This document shows, piece after piece, positions 5,896-15,125 of a stretch of DNA of 29,531 nucleotides (position 1 is its first letter; each line of letters opens with the position of its first letter). The stretch spans positions 1-29,531 of the forward strand of contig DATKTT010000292.1 in the NCBI GenBank assembly GCA_035530955.1, in the 5' to 3' direction. A program made the translations under genes and the position numbers. Source of the stretch: Williamwhitmania sp035530955 (GTDB lineage Bacteria > Bacteroidota > Bacteroidia > Bacteroidales > Williamwhitmaniaceae). The notes below the pieces were generated by a model that had not been told where the DNA came from, did not search any database, and saw only the letters and a list, made by a program, of their open reading frames with translations.

Positions 5896-8800
5896 TTATG
5901 CGCTTCTGTCAGCCGCTTTTTCCTGCTGTGATTTTCGAATTCGGATATTATTAAAGTAGGTGATGATTTTTCGCAAAACATCAAACTGAAGGGTGACGGC
6001 AAAAAACAGGTTAATAACCCAGATAAAGGCAAGGTTGAACCAGAGTGTATCTACGTACTGTCCATTAAATTTTTTCATGGGGGCATAGAACTGCGCCCTC
6101 CCCCAATTCATGGTAGGCATCATAAAGATGGGATCCTTTTTGCGAACAATTTGGGTTGGCCTCTCAATCATCTTATCCATTTCCTGGGTATTTAGAACAT
6201 AATCAGCCAGGGCTTTATTATAGTAATCCTGCCGCAACTTAACCACCGCATCAGCACCAAGGCGATCCACCAGCCCACGGTAAATGCTATCCTTTTGGTG
6301 ATTAGCTGAATCAGCCTTGTCGAAGTAATATTTCTTTATAAAGTATAAATAGCCCGTGGCTTCTTCAAACACATCGCTTGCAAAGCCAGCCACATCCATC
6401 TTGCCTAGATACTCAAATGGTGGTTTACCCGATTCATTCTGCAGGGCAACCATCTCATTCTTCACAATAAGAAGTCGGTTATTTATTGCAGCAGTGGATA
6501 CGCCGGACTCCTTAGAGCGCATTGCATCCTCCAACATGTTCTGAAGTTTTGGAATAAGATAGTTGGTGTTGTAGGCCGCAGTGCTTATAACTTGCTCGTA
6601 TGGGAAAAATACCTTTTCAAACTTATTATCCCGGAACTGCTCAACCGCCAAAGCCTCGTATGCCCATCGCGACACCATCATGTCTCCCACCAAGGGGACA
6701 TAAACCTTATCGGTTAACTTTCGGTGAAGGTAATCGAACGGAACAATGGTTCCGCTAAGAAGCAACTGTGGAACCAAGATTAGGGGAATAAGAATATAAA
6801 TAGCGACGACAGAATTGAGACCCGAAGAGATATTTAATCCAATTATATTAGCAAAGCAGCTGGTAGTAAATAGCACCAGCCAGTAAACCAAGAGCATGCC
6901 CTTAATTTGAAGAATATAGCTCCCAACGAGTACAAACAATGCCATTTGAATGGCTGAAACCCCAAAAAGAAAAAGGATTTTAGAATTCAAATAGCTAAAC
7001 CTGCTGAGATTAAGAAACGACTCTCGTTCCAGAATTTTCCTGTCCTTTATAATTTCCTCAGCACTTACCGTAAGCCCCAGAAACAGGGCCACCACAACGC
7101 TCATTAACAAGAATGCAGGAAGATTTCTATTCTCGCTAAATATGTAGGTATTTCCAGCGGCATACTTTGTAAAGTATCCTAAAATAAAAGCCAAAACAGG
7201 AGCCTCTAGCAAATTAATAATGAGATACTGCTTATTAGACAGCTTGGCTAAAAGAGTTCGCAGAAAGAATATCTGCATCTGAACCTCAATATTTGGGATA
7301 TTGAAGTAGTTTTTGGGGATTATTCTTTTCGATTCCTTCAGCTTTATTCGCGGCTGGATATGCTCTTTGTATAATTCATGCCAATTTTCTGCTGTTTTTC
7401 TCCGTTTACGGGTATACCTCCCATCCTTATCAACCTCCTTCGATTCAATAATTTCCAATATCTGCTCTGGATTCACATTACCACAGTATGGACACTCCGT
7501 TTCGGAAGCATTTACCTGGGTGTTCATCCGCTTAAAGTAGACAATGGCATCGAGCGGATTCCCTTGATAAATTGGATAGCCCCCTTTGTCGAAGATCCAA
7601 AGCTTGTCGAGCATCTTAAAAATACGCGACGACGGCTGATGAATATTTGCTATTACCAACTTTCCCTTGCGAGCTTGATCCTTTAGCAGCTCCATCACCA
7701 TCACAGAATCCTGAGATGATAGTCCCGAAGTGGGTTCATCAACCATGAGCACGGAAGGTTCGCGCATGAGCTCAAGTGCAATGTTTAGGCGCTTTCGCTG
7801 ACCACCGCTTATGGACTTATTCAGCGGATCACCAACCTTGAGGTCGCGAATATCCTCCAAGTCGAAGTCACGAAGAATGTGCTCAACCGTTTCGCGCAAC
7901 TTATACTCCGAAAAGTTACTAAAGGAGAGCTTAGCGTTATAGTATAAATTCTGATATACCGATAGGTCCTCAAAAAGTAAATCGTCCTGTGGAACAAAAC
8001 CAATAACTCCCTCTAGCCGAAATCGCTCGCGATGAACATCATATCCGTTAATTAAGACCTTTCCAGTTTGTGGCTCAATTTTACCGTTGAGAAGGTTCAG
8101 CAATGTTGATTTTCCAACCCCACTTCCACCCATCACCCCAATAACCTGACCCGACTCCTCCCAAAAGCTGAACTGCTTTATTCCGTTTTGGCTTCCCTTG
8201 AATCGAAAAGAGAGATTCTCTGCACAGAATATGATGCTATTGCTACCTGCCTGAGCGAATAGCTGGCTTTCAATTTCACGGAAATAGATGGGTTCATTCC
8301 CAATAATTTTAATGATAGTCCCCGTGTCGATAATATAGGTTACTCCGGAAATTATTGCCCTATTGCCAACAGACACCTCTCCTGTTCCAAAATATCTTAA
8401 AAGAAACTGATTGATGGTGTCGAGTTTCAGAATAAAAATACTACCCTGGAGATTCGGCCGAACAATAAGTTTCCGCTCCTCCTCGCGTGGCCTGTTCGTC
8501 TCCACCCAAAGCCCTTCTAGCTCCTCTATTTGCAGCTCTTCCGAATCAGAAATTACGAGCAACTGATTTCGGGAAATGCTATTCTTAAAGGGAGATACCA
8601 CAAACTGAAAGATGTTTTCAAGCTCTCGGGTGCCAATATTGAAGCATTGTGCAACGATGTGCACAAAATGTTCCTCCTGGGTGGTAATAATTCCATCTAC
8701 ATTAATGAATTCAAGGAGTCTAAGAAAAACAACGATTCGCTCGGTTTTATGGAGGCTTTTTGTAATATGCGAACATATCTTAGATGCTTGAGTCGCCACC

Positions 8801-9033
8801 ATGGTTCCATCGGTTACCACTGTAATGGTTGAATCTGCCTCCGAAAGTTCTTGCTTGTAAAAGGTAAAGTAGTCCTCAAATAGTTTGAGATACTCCCTTG
8901 AGTGTTCTTCACCAATATGCTGAGCGAGGTACGAAGCCACAATTTGCTTGCCTCTTGCCGAGATGTTTGAATTGTTCTCGTTGGCAATGAGTGCAAAAAG
9001 TTGCATCAGGGCGTTTAGTACCGATTCGTTCAT
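5896..9033 (-). CDS. ABC transporter: helical N-terminal domain, ATPase and ABC-2 permease fused
   Basis: A 1045-residue single-chain half transporter with ABCG/White-like order (ATPase before permease). Residues 1-160 are helical and acidic, resembling a TerB-like domain (weak call). About 185-255 is a beta-rich segment. The ATPase follows: Walker A GGSGVGKST at 302-310, Q-loop FVPQDD near 347-351, signature SISGGQ at 407-412, Walker B VLMVDEP at 428-434, and H-loop NIHQPSS at 463-469. A linker has one CPYC motif (514-517). Membrane segments cluster at about 610-780, and one near 1005-1025 ends the chain; between them lies a soluble region of about 200 residues that probably faces outward. 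Related long proteins occur in other Bacteroidota. The substrate is unknown. No partner permease is adjacent, consistent with homodimer function. Confidence 0.88.
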   Translation of the reverse strand: MNESVLNALMQLFALIANENNSNISARGKQIVASYLAQHIGEEHSREYLKLFEDYFTFYKQELSEADSTITVVTDGTMVATQASKICSHITKSLHKTERIVVFLRLLEFINVDGIITTQEEHFVHIVAQCFNIGTRELENIFQFVVSPFKNSISRNQLLVISDSEELQIEELEGLWVETNRPREEERKLIVRPNLQGSIFILKLDTINQFLLRYFGTGEVSVGNRAIISGVTYIIDTGTIIKIIGNEPIYFREIESQLFAQAGSNSIIFCAENLSFRFKGSQNGIKQFSFWEESGQVIGVMGGSGVGKSTLLNLLNGKIEPQTGKVLINGYDVHRERFRLEGVIGFVPQDDLLFEDLSVYQNLYYNAKLSFSNFSEYKLRETVEHILRDFDLEDIRDLKVGDPLNKSISGGQRKRLNIALELMREPSVLMVDEPTSGLSSQDSVMVMELLKDQARKGKLVIANIHQPSSRIFKMLDKLWIFDKGGYPIYQGNPLDAIVYFKRMNTQVNASETECPYCGNVNPEQILEIIESKEVDKDGRYTRKRRKTAENWHELYKEHIQPRIKLKESKRIIPKNYFNIPNIEVQMQIFFLRTLLAKLSNKQYLIINLLEAPVLAFILGYFTKYAAGNTYIFSENRNLPAFLLMSVVVALFLGLTVSAEEIIKDRKILERESFLNLSRFSYLNSKILFLFGVSAIQMALFVLVGSYILQIKGMLLVYWLVLFTTSCFANIIGLNISSGLNSVVAIYILIPLILVPQLLLSGTIVPFDYLHRKLTDKVYVPLVGDMMVSRWAYEALAVEQFRDNKFEKVFFPYEQVISTAAYNTNYLIPKLQNMLEDAMRSKESGVSTAAINNRLLIVKNEMVALQNESGKPPFEYLGKMDVAGFASDVFEEATGYLYFIKKYYFDKADSANHQKDSIYRGLVDRLGADAVVKLRQDYYNKALADYVLNTQEMDKMIERPTQIVRKKDPIFMMPTMNWGRAQFYAPMKKFNGQYVDTLWFNLAFIWVINLFFAVTLQFDVLRKIITYFNNIRIRKSQQEKAADRSA

Positions 9034-9117
9034 TCTAAAATACTTCCGTTAGGTTTAAGCTCATTTTCACTGTATTCATTTTCTAAATAACCTGAAGGAA
9101 TATAACGCATGAAATTT

Positions 9118-9148
9118 ACAAAAAAAAACACCTGCATAAAAGCAGGTG
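9118..9148 (-). terminator. Rho-independent terminator after the 278-residue lipoprotein gene
   Basis: CACCTGC and GCAGGTG form a perfect 7-bp stem around a 6-base loop. On the minus strand the stem is followed by a long T run (the A run at 9118-9128). It begins 33 bases after the stop of the lipoprotein gene and separates it from the ABC gene downstream. Confidence 0.88.
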
Positions 9149-9180
9149 CCTTTTCAATCGGAATATACTTTAATCACACG

Positions 9181-10017
9181 CTATTTAATAAGTTCGTTGC
9201 GCAATTTTTCAACAACAACGCCAAACTTGTCCAACATTTTTTGGTCAACCTTATCACCTTGAATAGTTTTATACGCATCGGCAACAACCTGCAACTTCGT
9301 TTGCATCTCGGCAATGTCGGCATTGCTCTTGTTCTTGTCTAAAAGATCAAGTAGCTTAACCAGAGAAGCGTCTTGGCCTTGAAGAATCTTGATGATGTCC
9401 TGAGGATTCTTGCTTGTTTTCTCTATTTCGGAGGTAATATAAACACCCTCAACCCAGCTGCCCGACATAACCAAAAGCGATAGATTATCCTTGCCATTGC
9501 TGGTCAAGAACTCATAGGTTTTGTAGAATGAATCGCTAATAATCTTGATTAGGCTGTCCTGGCTATCGATGTTTTTTTCAACGCGATCGGCAAACGTAGA
9601 GTTAAACTCGGTAGAGATCTGAAGCTCATCAATCATTTTTTTCGAAACCTTAAGGTAGTTCATGGTTTCCTGTTTCATCTGATAGGTGCTGGCATACGCT
9701 AAATCGGCACCATATACACCAAGGTTGATTGCCTTGCTCTTCTCCGTAAAATATTTGTCGGAATTGGAGATCGTGTTGGAGATGCTGAGAATATAACCAG
9801 CTCCAGCTTTGTTCAAGAGGTTGGTAACCTCAAAGGCCGTTGGGAGCGGATATTTTGTAACCTCCTTTACCAGAGAATCCTTTGGAAGGTTGTCATCTTG
9901 GGTCGCCTTGTTGGCTTGTTGTCCACCACCACAGGCAGCAAAAAGGAATAGGGAAGTCATTGCCATTCCGGCGAAAGCGAATTTCCGTGCGTTTGTCATT
10001 GTTTTCATATTAAGCAT
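9181..10017 (-). CDS. Helical lipoprotein of unknown function
   Basis: A 278-residue protein with a lipoprotein-type signal: basic N-terminus, hydrophobic core, then FAAC with Cys29 followed by three glycines. Phe at -3 is slightly off the strict lipobox but tolerated. The mature part is almost wholly helical and rich in Lys, Asp, Ser and Leu, with no cysteine after Cys29 and no catalytic motif I recognise. It looks like a conserved Bacteroidota lipoprotein family, from memory. Met4 or Met7 are alternative starts. It is flanked by dnaG upstream (99-base gap) and ends at a strong terminator, so it is probably a single-gene unit. Lipidation depends on LspA. Confidence 0.78.
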   Translation of the reverse strand: MLNMKTMTNARKFAFAGMAMTSLFLFAACGGGQQANKATQDDNLPKDSLVKEVTKYPLPTAFEVTNLLNKAGAGYILSISNTISNSDKYFTEKSKAINLGVYGADLAYASTYQMKQETMNYLKVSKKMIDELQISTEFNSTFADRVEKNIDSQDSLIKIISDSFYKTYEFLTSNGKDNLSLLVMSGSWVEGVYITSEIEKTSKNPQDIIKILQGQDASLVKLLDLLDKNKSNADIAEMQTKLQVVADAYKTIQGDKVDQKMLDKFGVVVEKLRNELIK

Positions 10018-10116
10018 GGTTTATATAGTAGTGTTGTAATATTAACCTGTTCAAAGCACGAAATTTACAAAAAAAATTACAACTCTCCTTTGGACAAAGA
10101 ACATATTGTTATGAGG

Positions 10117-12063
10117 CTAAGGACCAACACGATCCAACTCTTTAGAGAGTTTGGTATTTAGTTCATCGATCTGTATAATTTGTCCCATTACGCTATTTAC
10201 ACCATCGATTTCTCCATTTTTTGAATGTTCCGCGAGTTGTACTAATAACCTTCCTTTTACTGTTTGAATAATTTTCCTTTTATAACCAACAACAGCTTTA
10301 GGTACCGCCTTGCTCAGAATCATCTCCTCCGTTTCGACATGCGCGCTGTGCTTTTCCCATAGCTTGCTGGCATGGTGTTCCGAACTTAGAATATTTACTG
10401 CAAGTTCACTCACCGTTACATCGGGATGGTGGAGAAAGTTTCGAGCCTCCGGGATTAGCCCAGTTTCCATCATCCGATAATACTCGTCAAATAGCTGACG
10501 GTAGGCGAGGTTGGTAAATTCCAACTCATCATTTTTTACCTCTGAGATTATGTAGGTGGCAATGGAAATAGATACCGCTTCACCGGTTGTTGCGTCATCG
10601 AATTTGTAAAGTTCCTGGCTACCGAACTTTAGCAGGTAGTATATTAGCTCCTTTTCTTGTTCCTCACAAAAAACACCCTGAATAAACGAAGGCAACGCCA
10701 GCTCCTTATGCTCTTGATATGGCGTATTGAATGCCGGAGCCTTTTGCTGCTCAGCATCATACTTCTTCCTTCTGTTGGTACCAACCTCCGAAAAAAGAAC
10801 CCGCTCCTCAATATCGAGCATTCTGCTGCACTCTCGAGTATAGACCGTGCGGGTGATAGCGTCGGGAATGGCGCTAATGGATCGGACAATATCCGAGATC
10901 AGATTTGCCCGTAACACAGGGTCCTTTCCTGCGTCTTCTAGGAGTAGGTGCGTTTTAAACGAAATAAAATCCTCCTCCTTCTCCCCAATAAAAGCAAGGA
11001 GTTCACTTGCCGAACGTGTTCTAGCAAAGGAGTCGGGGTCCTCCCCCTCCGGTAGCAACAGTACCCTTACGTTCAATCCCTCTTCAAGCACGAGGTCGAT
11101 TCCACGAAGCGAAGCCTTGATTCCTGCAGCATCACCGTCGTATAAAATGGTAACGTTGGGCGTAAAACGCTTGATGAGCCTAATCTGCTCGATAGTTAGG
11201 GAGGTTCCCGAGCTGGCAACCACATTCTCTACGCCAGCTTGGTGTAGCGAAATAACGTCGGTATAGCCTTCCACTAGAAGGCATTTGTTTTCGCGCGTTA
11301 TGGCCTGCTTGGCAAAGTATATTCCATAAAGGGTTTGACTTTTGTGGTAAACCTCGCTCTCCGGGGAGTTTAGATACTTTGCCGTCTTCTTATCGTTACG
11401 GAGAACACGGCCACCAAATCCGATAACCCGGCCGCTAATAGAATGAATGGGGAAGATGACTCTACCAAAAAATCGATCCATTAGCCCATGCTCATTGTCG
11501 ATGGTAAGTCCTGTCTTTACGAGATACTCCTTCTTATATCCTTGTCGAAGGGCGGCTTGGCTAAATGCATCGCGGCTATCGAGGGCGTAGCCCAGCTGAA
11601 ACTTTTTAACGGTTTCGTCACGCATGCCACGCTCCTTGAGGTACCCTAAGCCAATATTTTTCCCGTCAACGTGATGGTAAAGCGTGTCGGAGAAGTGTCG
11701 CTGAGCCCAGGCATTCAGTACCATCATGCTCTCGCGGTCATCATTTTGGCGCACCTCATCCTGGCTAAGCTCCCGCTCCTTTACCTCAATATTGTATTTC
11801 TTGGCTAGATATTTAAGTGCATCGTAGTAGCTGAGATGCTCCAGCTCCATCACAAAATTTACGGAGTTTCCCCCCTTGCCGCAACCAAAGCACTTAAAAA
11901 TTCCCTTAGCCGGAGAAACGGTAAACGATGGCGTTTTTTCGTTGTGAAATGGACATAGACCCAAATAGTTGACTCCCCGCTTTTTCAGCGAGACAAAATC
12001 CTGAACCACCTCCTGTATGCTGGCGGTGGCCATAATGCGCTCTACTGTAGCTGAGTCAATCAT
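10117..12063 (-). CDS. dnaG: DNA primase
   Basis: DnaG makes the RNA primers for replication (EC 2.7.7.101), acting with the DnaB helicase at the fork. The N-terminal CHC2 zinc finger is complete: Cys37, His40, Cys58, Cys61. The catalytic core follows, with RVIFPIHSISGRVIGFGGRV at about 201-220. The TOPRIM metal site has Glu265 in VEGYTDV and Asp309/Asp311 in YDGDAAG. The last 200 residues form a helical, less conserved helicase-interaction domain. At 648 residues it is of normal length. The start lies 38 or so bases after a predicted transcription start. It is transcribed alone, not in a rpsU-dnaG-rpoD operon. Confidence 0.97.
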   Translation of the reverse strand: MIDSATVERIMATASIQEVVQDFVSLKKRGVNYLGLCPFHNEKTPSFTVSPAKGIFKCFGCGKGGNSVNFVMELEHLSYYDALKYLAKKYNIEVKERELSQDEVRQNDDRESMMVLNAWAQRHFSDTLYHHVDGKNIGLGYLKERGMRDETVKKFQLGYALDSRDAFSQAALRQGYKKEYLVKTGLTIDNEHGLMDRFFGRVIFPIHSISGRVIGFGGRVLRNDKKTAKYLNSPESEVYHKSQTLYGIYFAKQAITRENKCLLVEGYTDVISLHQAGVENVVASSGTSLTIEQIRLIKRFTPNVTILYDGDAAGIKASLRGIDLVLEEGLNVRVLLLPEGEDPDSFARTRSASELLAFIGEKEEDFISFKTHLLLEDAGKDPVLRANLISDIVRSISAIPDAITRTVYTRECSRMLDIEERVLFSEVGTNRRKKYDAEQQKAPAFNTPYQEHKELALPSFIQGVFCEEQEKELIYYLLKFGSQELYKFDDATTGEAVSISIATYIISEVKNDELEFTNLAYRQLFDEYYRMMETGLIPEARNFLHHPDVTVSELAVNILSSEHHASKLWEKHSAHVETEEMILSKAVPKAVVGYKRKIIQTVKGRLLVQLAEHSKNGEIDGVNSVMGQIIQIDELNTKLSKELDRVGP

Positions 12064-12107
12064 TAAACAATTGGTAATCTATTTGTTATAAAAATCTTGC
12101 GTGAATA

Positions 12108-12115
12108 CAAAGGTA
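12108..12115 (-). promoter_or_regulatory. Likely -7 box for dnaG
   Basis: On the minus strand this reads TACCTTTG, an exact match to TAnnTTTG, 44 bases upstream of the dnaG start. There is no TTTG at the expected -33 spacing. It lies between the dnaG start and the stop of the response-regulator remnant. Confidence 0.5.
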
Positions 12116-12144
12116 ACAATTATAGCTACTTTTGTTCTCGTTTA

Positions 12145-12312
12145 TCAATCAGAATCGGAAACCTTTAGTATGAAGCCTGTTCCGTGAATATTTTCAATAA
12201 CGATGGAAGGATCATCGGCCAGATATTTCCGCAGTCTTGCAATGTATACGTCCATGCTTCGTGCTGTATAGTAAGAAAAGTCACCCCAAATCTGGCGCAA
12301 AGTCTCTTCTTT
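12145..12312 (-). pseudogene. C-terminal remnant of an OmpR/PhoB-type response regulator
   Basis: The minus strand encodes 55 residues and a TGA that match the end of a winged-helix output domain: LRQIWGD, then YYTARSMDVYIARLRKYL (recognition helix region), DDPSI and ENIHGTGFIL (terminal beta hairpin). This is the usual Bacteroidota form of the motif. The rest of the DNA-binding domain and the whole receiver domain are absent. The recognisable part stops where the terminator hairpin at 12313-12354 begins. Upstream the frame stays open but gives unrelated sequence running into the dipeptidase 3' region. There is no start codon in context and no promoter. It is best read as a leftover after deletion or rearrangement. 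A sequencing error alone could not explain the missing 170 or so residues. Confidence 0.85.
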
Positions 12313-12354
12313 AAAATAAAACGCCCAACCTAGACAGGAAGGTGGGCGTTTTTT
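12313..12354. terminator. Bidirectional terminator after the C69 dipeptidase
   Basis: AAAACGCCCA (12318-12327) pairs with TGGGCGTTTT (12343-12352), extended inward by CC/GG, with T-rich tracts on both sides depending on strand. On the minus strand it ends the dipeptidase transcript 16 bases after its stop. It also marks the edge of the response-regulator remnant. Confidence 0.85.
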
Positions 12355-12369
12355 ACAACAGTTCGGTAG

Positions 12370-13998
12370 TTAAAAGTTCGTGGGTTCCATTGATTCCTGA
12401 TTCTCATACCACACCGGAATGGCTAAGCCGGGATTATCCTTCAGGGCTCTGCGATACCATTCCTGCGGATATCCAACCTGCTGTGGATTGCCAAGGCTAT
12501 CCTGCACATAGCCATCGTTGTTGCGTGTAATCAGGTCGAAGAGCAACTCGGTCCACTTACTAAAAACCTTGTTGCCTGCATCCACCGAAAACTTTGTTAG
12601 TGCAGCGTGCATTTTCTTGGGATCATCCTTGAGCGCCAGCGCCTTCTTATCCATTTCTGGTATTTCGCTGCGAAACTCTGCCTCCGTCTCCTGTTGAACC
12701 TTTTGGATATCCTTAACCATGTAGCTATACTTCAGGTCGGCATAGTTGGCCACAAGATTAAAAATCCACCAAGCCGAATTCATGGAAAAGTGTCGAAGTG
12801 TCCCCTCTGTAAATGGCTTTGGTACATCGGTCGCTCCAGCATAAATGGGAAAGTAGCAGGTGGTATAGGTATCGTCAACTCCATACCACAATATTCCGCC
12901 AATTGGGTTTGGCAACCATCCTCGTAGCTGAGCAATAAAGGAGAAGCCAGTATTATAGGTAGAAATACATCGCTCCCACGTTGCCTGCACCGAGTCAACT
13001 TGAAAAGTTAATGGCCTCCAATAATCGGGGGAACCAAACGGACCAGCGGCAAGTCCCGTGGTCATGTCGATGGAGGTTCCCTCATAATGATCGCGAATAA
13101 GGGCCATCACATCCTGAAGCCTCAACTTCTTGTCGGGTTTGATCCACAATGGATAGCGTTTGGCACCCTGAACCCCTCTGTTGTAATCCATGGAAAGATT
13201 CATACTTGGGGCAATTCGGTTGAAAAGACTCCAGACCCGGGTTTCGCAATAGCGCAGCTTGGTTGGCTCATCGGGGTCGTAGGCTTGGTTAAACTGAAAA
13301 GGCTTGCCCGACGTTGGGTTGTAGTAGCCCTTTTTTATCGCGAACGATATTGCATTTTTTGAGTAGAGACACTCTTCGGGCTTGTCTAGTGGGAATTCTC
13401 CAATTCGGGAATGGTTGGCATGGGCACATACATATCCATCCGGGATTTTTACAGCCACCCAAATCGGGCCAGATTCATCACCACCGCTTCCGATCATTTC
13501 GAGCAGCCAAGCTTCGTTTGGATCGACAATAGAAAATGACTCGCCCGTGCTGCCGTATCCGTATGTACCAACAAGGTTTGTAAGTACTTCAACCGCCTCG
13601 CGAGCCGTACGTGATCGTTCAAGGGCCATCTGCATCATTTGCCAGTAGTGCAACGGTTTGGTTTTATCCCAAAGCTCCTCGCGCCCACCAAATGTTGTTT
13701 CACCTATTGCCACCTGGTAATCGTTGATGTGTGGACCAACGGCGGCATAGGTTTGAGCTACTTCTGGAATGGTTCCGGTGGCTCCAGTTTCCCAGTTCAT
13801 CAAACGGATTACCTCGCCTGGCATAGCCGTTCTCGCCGGATCGTAGCGCAGGTGTGGAAGAAATTCACCATCGCAGGTATAGACGATATAGGCTGAACCA
13901 TCATGAGATGCACCCTTGGTGACAATTAGGTTAGTACAAGCACTACCCTGATTTGTGAGAACTACGCTCACAACAAGGCAAAGAAAATACTTCATCAT
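12370..13998 (-). CDS. C69-family dipeptidase (PepD-like), secreted
   Basis: A 542-residue peptidase family C69 protein, the N-terminal-nucleophile hydrolases that include Lactobacillus PepDA and cut dipeptides. Residues 1-20 form a signal peptide; cleavage after Ala20 would expose Cys21 (CTNLIVTKGAS) as the free N-terminal nucleophile. The SAC context should not be read as a lipobox. Family motifs: DGSAYIVYTCDGE, IGETTFGGREEL, LERSRTAREAVEVLTNLV, YGSTGESFSIVDPNEAWLLE and VCAHANHSRIGEFPLD. Length is normal for Bacteroidota members. It is the third gene of a minus-strand run, 26 bases after the D15-like barrel gene, and ends at a strong terminator. Location is probably periplasmic, serving peptide use. 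Confidence 0.93.
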   Translation of the reverse strand: MMKYFLCLVVSVVLTNQGSACTNLIVTKGASHDGSAYIVYTCDGEFLPHLRYDPARTAMPGEVIRLMNWETGATGTIPEVAQTYAAVGPHINDYQVAIGETTFGGREELWDKTKPLHYWQMMQMALERSRTAREAVEVLTNLVGTYGYGSTGESFSIVDPNEAWLLEMIGSGGDESGPIWVAVKIPDGYVCAHANHSRIGEFPLDKPEECLYSKNAISFAIKKGYYNPTSGKPFQFNQAYDPDEPTKLRYCETRVWSLFNRIAPSMNLSMDYNRGVQGAKRYPLWIKPDKKLRLQDVMALIRDHYEGTSIDMTTGLAAGPFGSPDYWRPLTFQVDSVQATWERCISTYNTGFSFIAQLRGWLPNPIGGILWYGVDDTYTTCYFPIYAGATDVPKPFTEGTLRHFSMNSAWWIFNLVANYADLKYSYMVKDIQKVQQETEAEFRSEIPEMDKKALALKDDPKKMHAALTKFSVDAGNKVFSKWTELLFDLITRNNDGYVQDSLGNPQQVGYPQEWYRRALKDNPGLAIPVWYENQESMEPTNF

Positions 13999-14024
13999 GA
14001 AAAATGAGTTTTAGCAATTTGCTA

Positions 14025-15125
14025 CTAAAAGGCCTCCAGCGCAGTAAAATAGTAAAGAGGCTTACCCCCTGGAGAATATCCTGTGTCGAAGCGGAGGTTT
14101 ACGCCAGCCTTATTCAGCCGATAACGAAACCCACCCCCAAACGAAACGTTGGACTCTTTTAAAAGAAATTCGTTTACTACTGGAGCAACATCTGCTGCGG
14201 CTATAAAGGTTGTGGCGTATAGTCGACGAAAGATATTGGCCCGGAGCTCAAGCTGCGTCGCCATCATCATCTTGTCGCGGTAACGCCCCTGCCTAACTCC
14301 TCGAAGTATATCATAACCACCCTCCATCGGTAACCGTTGAAATGGTACCTCACCCCAAGTAAAATCACCAAAATATTGGAAGCCCAACGAAATTCTTCGT
14401 GTAAGTAACCCAAATTCACGAATATCTATGGTGAAACGGGAGTAATCACAATCGCTCAAAAAAATCTTACTGTTCACAAGCAACGAGAGTTTATAAAAAC
14501 TACCCGTTCTTGCAAAAAACATATTATCACGGCTGTCCCAGGTGGCCAGCGCACCAAGTGCTGCAGTAAGATATTCCCCGTTACCTCTAATTTCTTCATT
14601 TGCATAGCGGCTTAGGGGAAGGGAATCCTTCATCCTGCCATAATCAATGAACATTTGAACGCCCAGCATGAGATCGGCAAAAATCACTTTCTGACGCTGA
14701 AGCAAAAAAGAGAGGTTTTTCCACGTATAATTTTGGCTGCTATCGGCATGTCGACCAATACCATAAAACTTATCGGGATAGTTCATGGCCACCACCCTGC
14801 CTGAGTAGAAACTTCGCTTATCGTCAGAAAAAACCTTTGGGGAGATGGATGCCTTAAACTGATCGTTAAGCGTATATGTTAAATCTCCCTGAATGTTCGA
14901 GACTTTTCGGCTGTTGTCTTTGGAGAAGTAGTAGCCGGAAGAGAGTCCAAATGCCCAGCGAGTTTCAGGAGCATAAATTGCGGTGGGGATCACCAAAAAA
15001 CTATTCTGTCCATGACTAATCGAATCGGGTAAAACCTCAACTGGCTTTACCTGTGAGAAAAGAGGAACGCATACGCTAAGCAAGCCAATTGCAATTGGAG
15101 CCCAGCGGTTATTGTTTTTCCACAT
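14025..15125 (-). CDS. BamA/D15-like outer-membrane barrel without POTRA domains
   Basis: A 366-residue predicted 16-strand barrel of the bacterial surface antigen (D15)/Omp85 superfamily. A signal peptide (1-25, cleavage near FSQ) is followed directly by barrel strands. Superfamily marks are ATWDSRDNMFFARTGSFYKL (about 196-215) and LRGVRQGRYRDK (about 273-284), the latter matching the conserved loop-6 VRGY/F-type motif. There is no room for POTRA domains, so it is not BamA. Such short members occur in Bacteroidota; role unknown. The chain ends EAF with a terminal Phe. Its start overlaps the preceding small membrane gene by 17 bases, showing tight coupling. Confidence 0.85.
   Translation of the reverse strand: MWKNNNRWAPIAIGLLSVCVPLFSQVKPVEVLPDSISHGQNSFLVIPTAIYAPETRWAFGLSSGYYFSKDNSRKVSNIQGDLTYTLNDQFKASISPKVFSDDKRSFYSGRVVAMNYPDKFYGIGRHADSSQNYTWKNLSFLLQRQKVIFADLMLGVQMFIDYGRMKDSLPLSRYANEEIRGNGEYLTAALGALATWDSRDNMFFARTGSFYKLSLLVNSKIFLSDCDYSRFTIDIREFGLLTRRISLGFQYFGDFTWGEVPFQRLPMEGGYDILRGVRQGRYRDKMMMATQLELRANIFRRLYATTFIAAADVAPVVNEFLLKESNVSFGGGFRYRLNKAGVNLRFDTGYSPGGKPLYYFTALEAF

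Noticed and set aside
10847..11266. 139-codon open frame on the plus strand
   Set aside because: Antisense to the conserved core of dnaG, including the TOPRIM region; it is a shadow of that gene.
12127..12134. TACTTTTG on the plus strand
   Set aside because: It matches the -7 consensus, but no plus-strand gene follows; it lies antisense to the dnaG upstream region.
13930..13998. Lipobox-like SAC in the C69 dipeptidase
   Set aside because: In this family the cysteine after the signal peptide is the catalytic N-terminal nucleophile, and the residue at -3 does not fit a lipobox.
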